Below, in pieces: positions 4,922 through 5,833 of a DNA stretch of 5,833 bases. The notes beneath the pieces are model-generated. The model was given only the letters and a program-made list of their open reading frames with translations, did not search any database and was not told the DNA's origin. The DNA is from Draconibacterium sp. (lineage in GTDB: Bacteria > Bacteroidota > Bacteroidia > Bacteroidales > Prolixibacteraceae): NCBI GenBank assembly GCA_030595485.1, contig JAUVDE010000232.1:1-5833 (forward strand), read 5' to 3'. Position numbers and translations under genes: made by a program. Positions within the stretch are counted from its first letter, which is position 1; each line of letters opens with the position of its first letter.

Positions 4922-5833
4922 TCACAACGATTTCTCTAAAATCCATGTCAGCTGATCTTCACTCAACTCAATAGGATTCCCTTTCATACTACTTGCATTT
5001 TTGGCTTTTTGCACCGCCACCGGAAAATCATTTTCGGTCAATCCAAATGCTGAAAGCGTTGGGATTTCTAGTTCTGAAACCAAATTATCAGCCCAAACAA
5101 CAGCATCTTCAGCTTTTGCCAAATCGCTTCCGGTTAGAATTTGCGCCAATTCATCAAACTTCGAAATATCCTGATTTTTCTCTTTTAAAGCTTCAATATT
5201 CATTTCAATTACTGCCGACATTAAACAGGCACAAACAGCGCCATGCGGAATTGGGAACATCCCGCCCATCGGCCCGGCAAAACCATGAATGGCACCCAGC
5301 TTTACATTTGCCAAAGCCATTCCACCCAACATACTCGCCAATGCCATATCTTCACGTGCCTCGGCATCATTTCCGTTTTTAAATGCTTTTAATAATGAAC
5401 GCGAAATACGCTTTAATCCATCACAACAAAGCATGTCGATAAAAGGATTTGCAGCATTCGACACAAAGGTTTCCAACAAATGGGTTAAAGCATCAACACC
5501 CGTGCTAGCTGTTAAAGCCGGCGACATAGAGTAGGTTAACACCGGATCGAGCACAGCAACATCGGGATACATTAAATCGCTTCTTAAACTCACTTTCACA
5601 TTGTGTTCCACCGATTTAATTACTGCGTTTTTGGTTACCTCGGCACCTGTTCCGGCAGTTGTTGGAATAGCAATACACGAAAGTGGCGCTTCAATTAAAG
5701 GTTTACCCAAACCTATTACTTCTAAATAATCCATTAAATCGCCAGTGTTTGGGACAAGTGCAGCGATAGCTTTTGCTCCGTCAATCACACTTCCACCACC
5801 AAATCCGATAACTACATTGCAATTATTTTTACG
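4922..5833 (-). CDS. Iron-containing (group III) alcohol dehydrogenase, C-terminal 303 residues
   Basis: The frame runs unbroken from the window edge to a TGA at 4922-4924, so the N-terminal part (probably 80-90 residues, as the family is about 380-400) is outside. The fragment starts RKNNCNVVIGFGGGSVIDGAKA: the GGGS nucleotide-binding turn (fragment residues 12-15) and Asp18 precede any possible start, so the GTG at 5788-5786 is internal. PTTAGTGAEVT (57-67) is the second cofactor-binding stretch. All four expected metal ligands are present: Asp114 and His118 (DALTH), His183 (GAIHGF) and His197 (IPHGAV), the histidines 14 apart as usual. These enzymes are NAD(P)-dependent and interconvert alcohols and aldehydes or ketones in the cytoplasm, normally with Fe2+. 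The substrate cannot be assigned from this part. The gap to the next gene is 62 bases and holds a promoter-like box, so the two genes may be separate units. Confidence 0.95.
   Translation of the reverse strand, partial: RKNNCNVVIGFGGGSVIDGAKAIAALVPNTGDLMDYLEVIGLGKPLIEAPLSCIAIPTTAGTGAEVTKNAVIKSVEHNVKVSLRSDLMYPDVAVLDPVLTYSMSPALTASTGVDALTHLLETFVSNAANPFIDMLCCDGLKRISRSLLKAFKNGNDAEAREDMALASMLGGMALANVKLGAIHGFAGPMGGMFPIPHGAVCACLMSAVIEMNIEALKEKNQDISKFDELAQILTGSDLAKAEDAVVWADNLVSELEIPTLSAFGLTENDFPVAVQKAKNASSMKGNPIELSEDQLTWILEKSL

Noticed and set aside
5786..5788. GTG as start of the dehydrogenase gene
   Set aside because: The 15 codons before it encode the GGGS nucleotide-binding motif in the same frame, so the gene begins outside the window.

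Overview
The window looks like chromosomal DNA from a Bacteroidota bacterium, probably of the Bacteroidales/Marinilabiliales type. Three things suggest this: a mutL gene followed by two rhomboid protease genes, the second with a soluble C-terminal tail; AT-rich gaps with Bacteroidota-style short repeats; and matches to the TAnnTTTG -7 promoter element. The assignment rests on gene content and recalled family features, not on a database search.

All complete genes lie on the minus strand, so transcription runs from high to low coordinates. In that order they are: the 3' part of an iron-dependent alcohol dehydrogenase gene (entering at 5833, ending at 4922); a 62-base gap with a promoter-like box; a gene for a 103-residue protein with one C-terminal membrane segment (4859-4548); mutL with a TTG start (4514-2655); a likely intrinsic terminator near 2570-2594; a first rhomboid protease gene (2497-1763); a small four-helix-bundle (23S-rRNA-IVS-type) gene (1708-1343); and a second rhomboid gene (1211-330). 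Converging from the left on the plus strand is the 3' end of an unrecognised gene (1-293). No tRNA, rRNA, CRISPR array, transposase or integrase gene is visible.

The small membrane protein and mutL are 33 bases apart and probably co-transcribed; MutL supplies DNA mismatch repair. The rhomboids form a second unit of intramembrane serine proteases, both with the Ser/His catalytic pair.

The most interesting region is 1212-1762. An AT-rich block carrying the four-helix-bundle gene sits between the two rhomboid genes. Its ends form an imperfect inverted repeat (about 1223-1266 and 1714-1755, with a 16-base exact core) that almost abuts the stop of one rhomboid gene and the start of the other. This resembles the layout of 23S rRNA intervening sequences (a four-helix-bundle ORF between complementary ends), but here it lies in a protein-coding operon. 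I read it as a candidate small mobile or IVS-like cassette. Two other gaps hold different degenerate short repeats (298-326 and 2509-2535).
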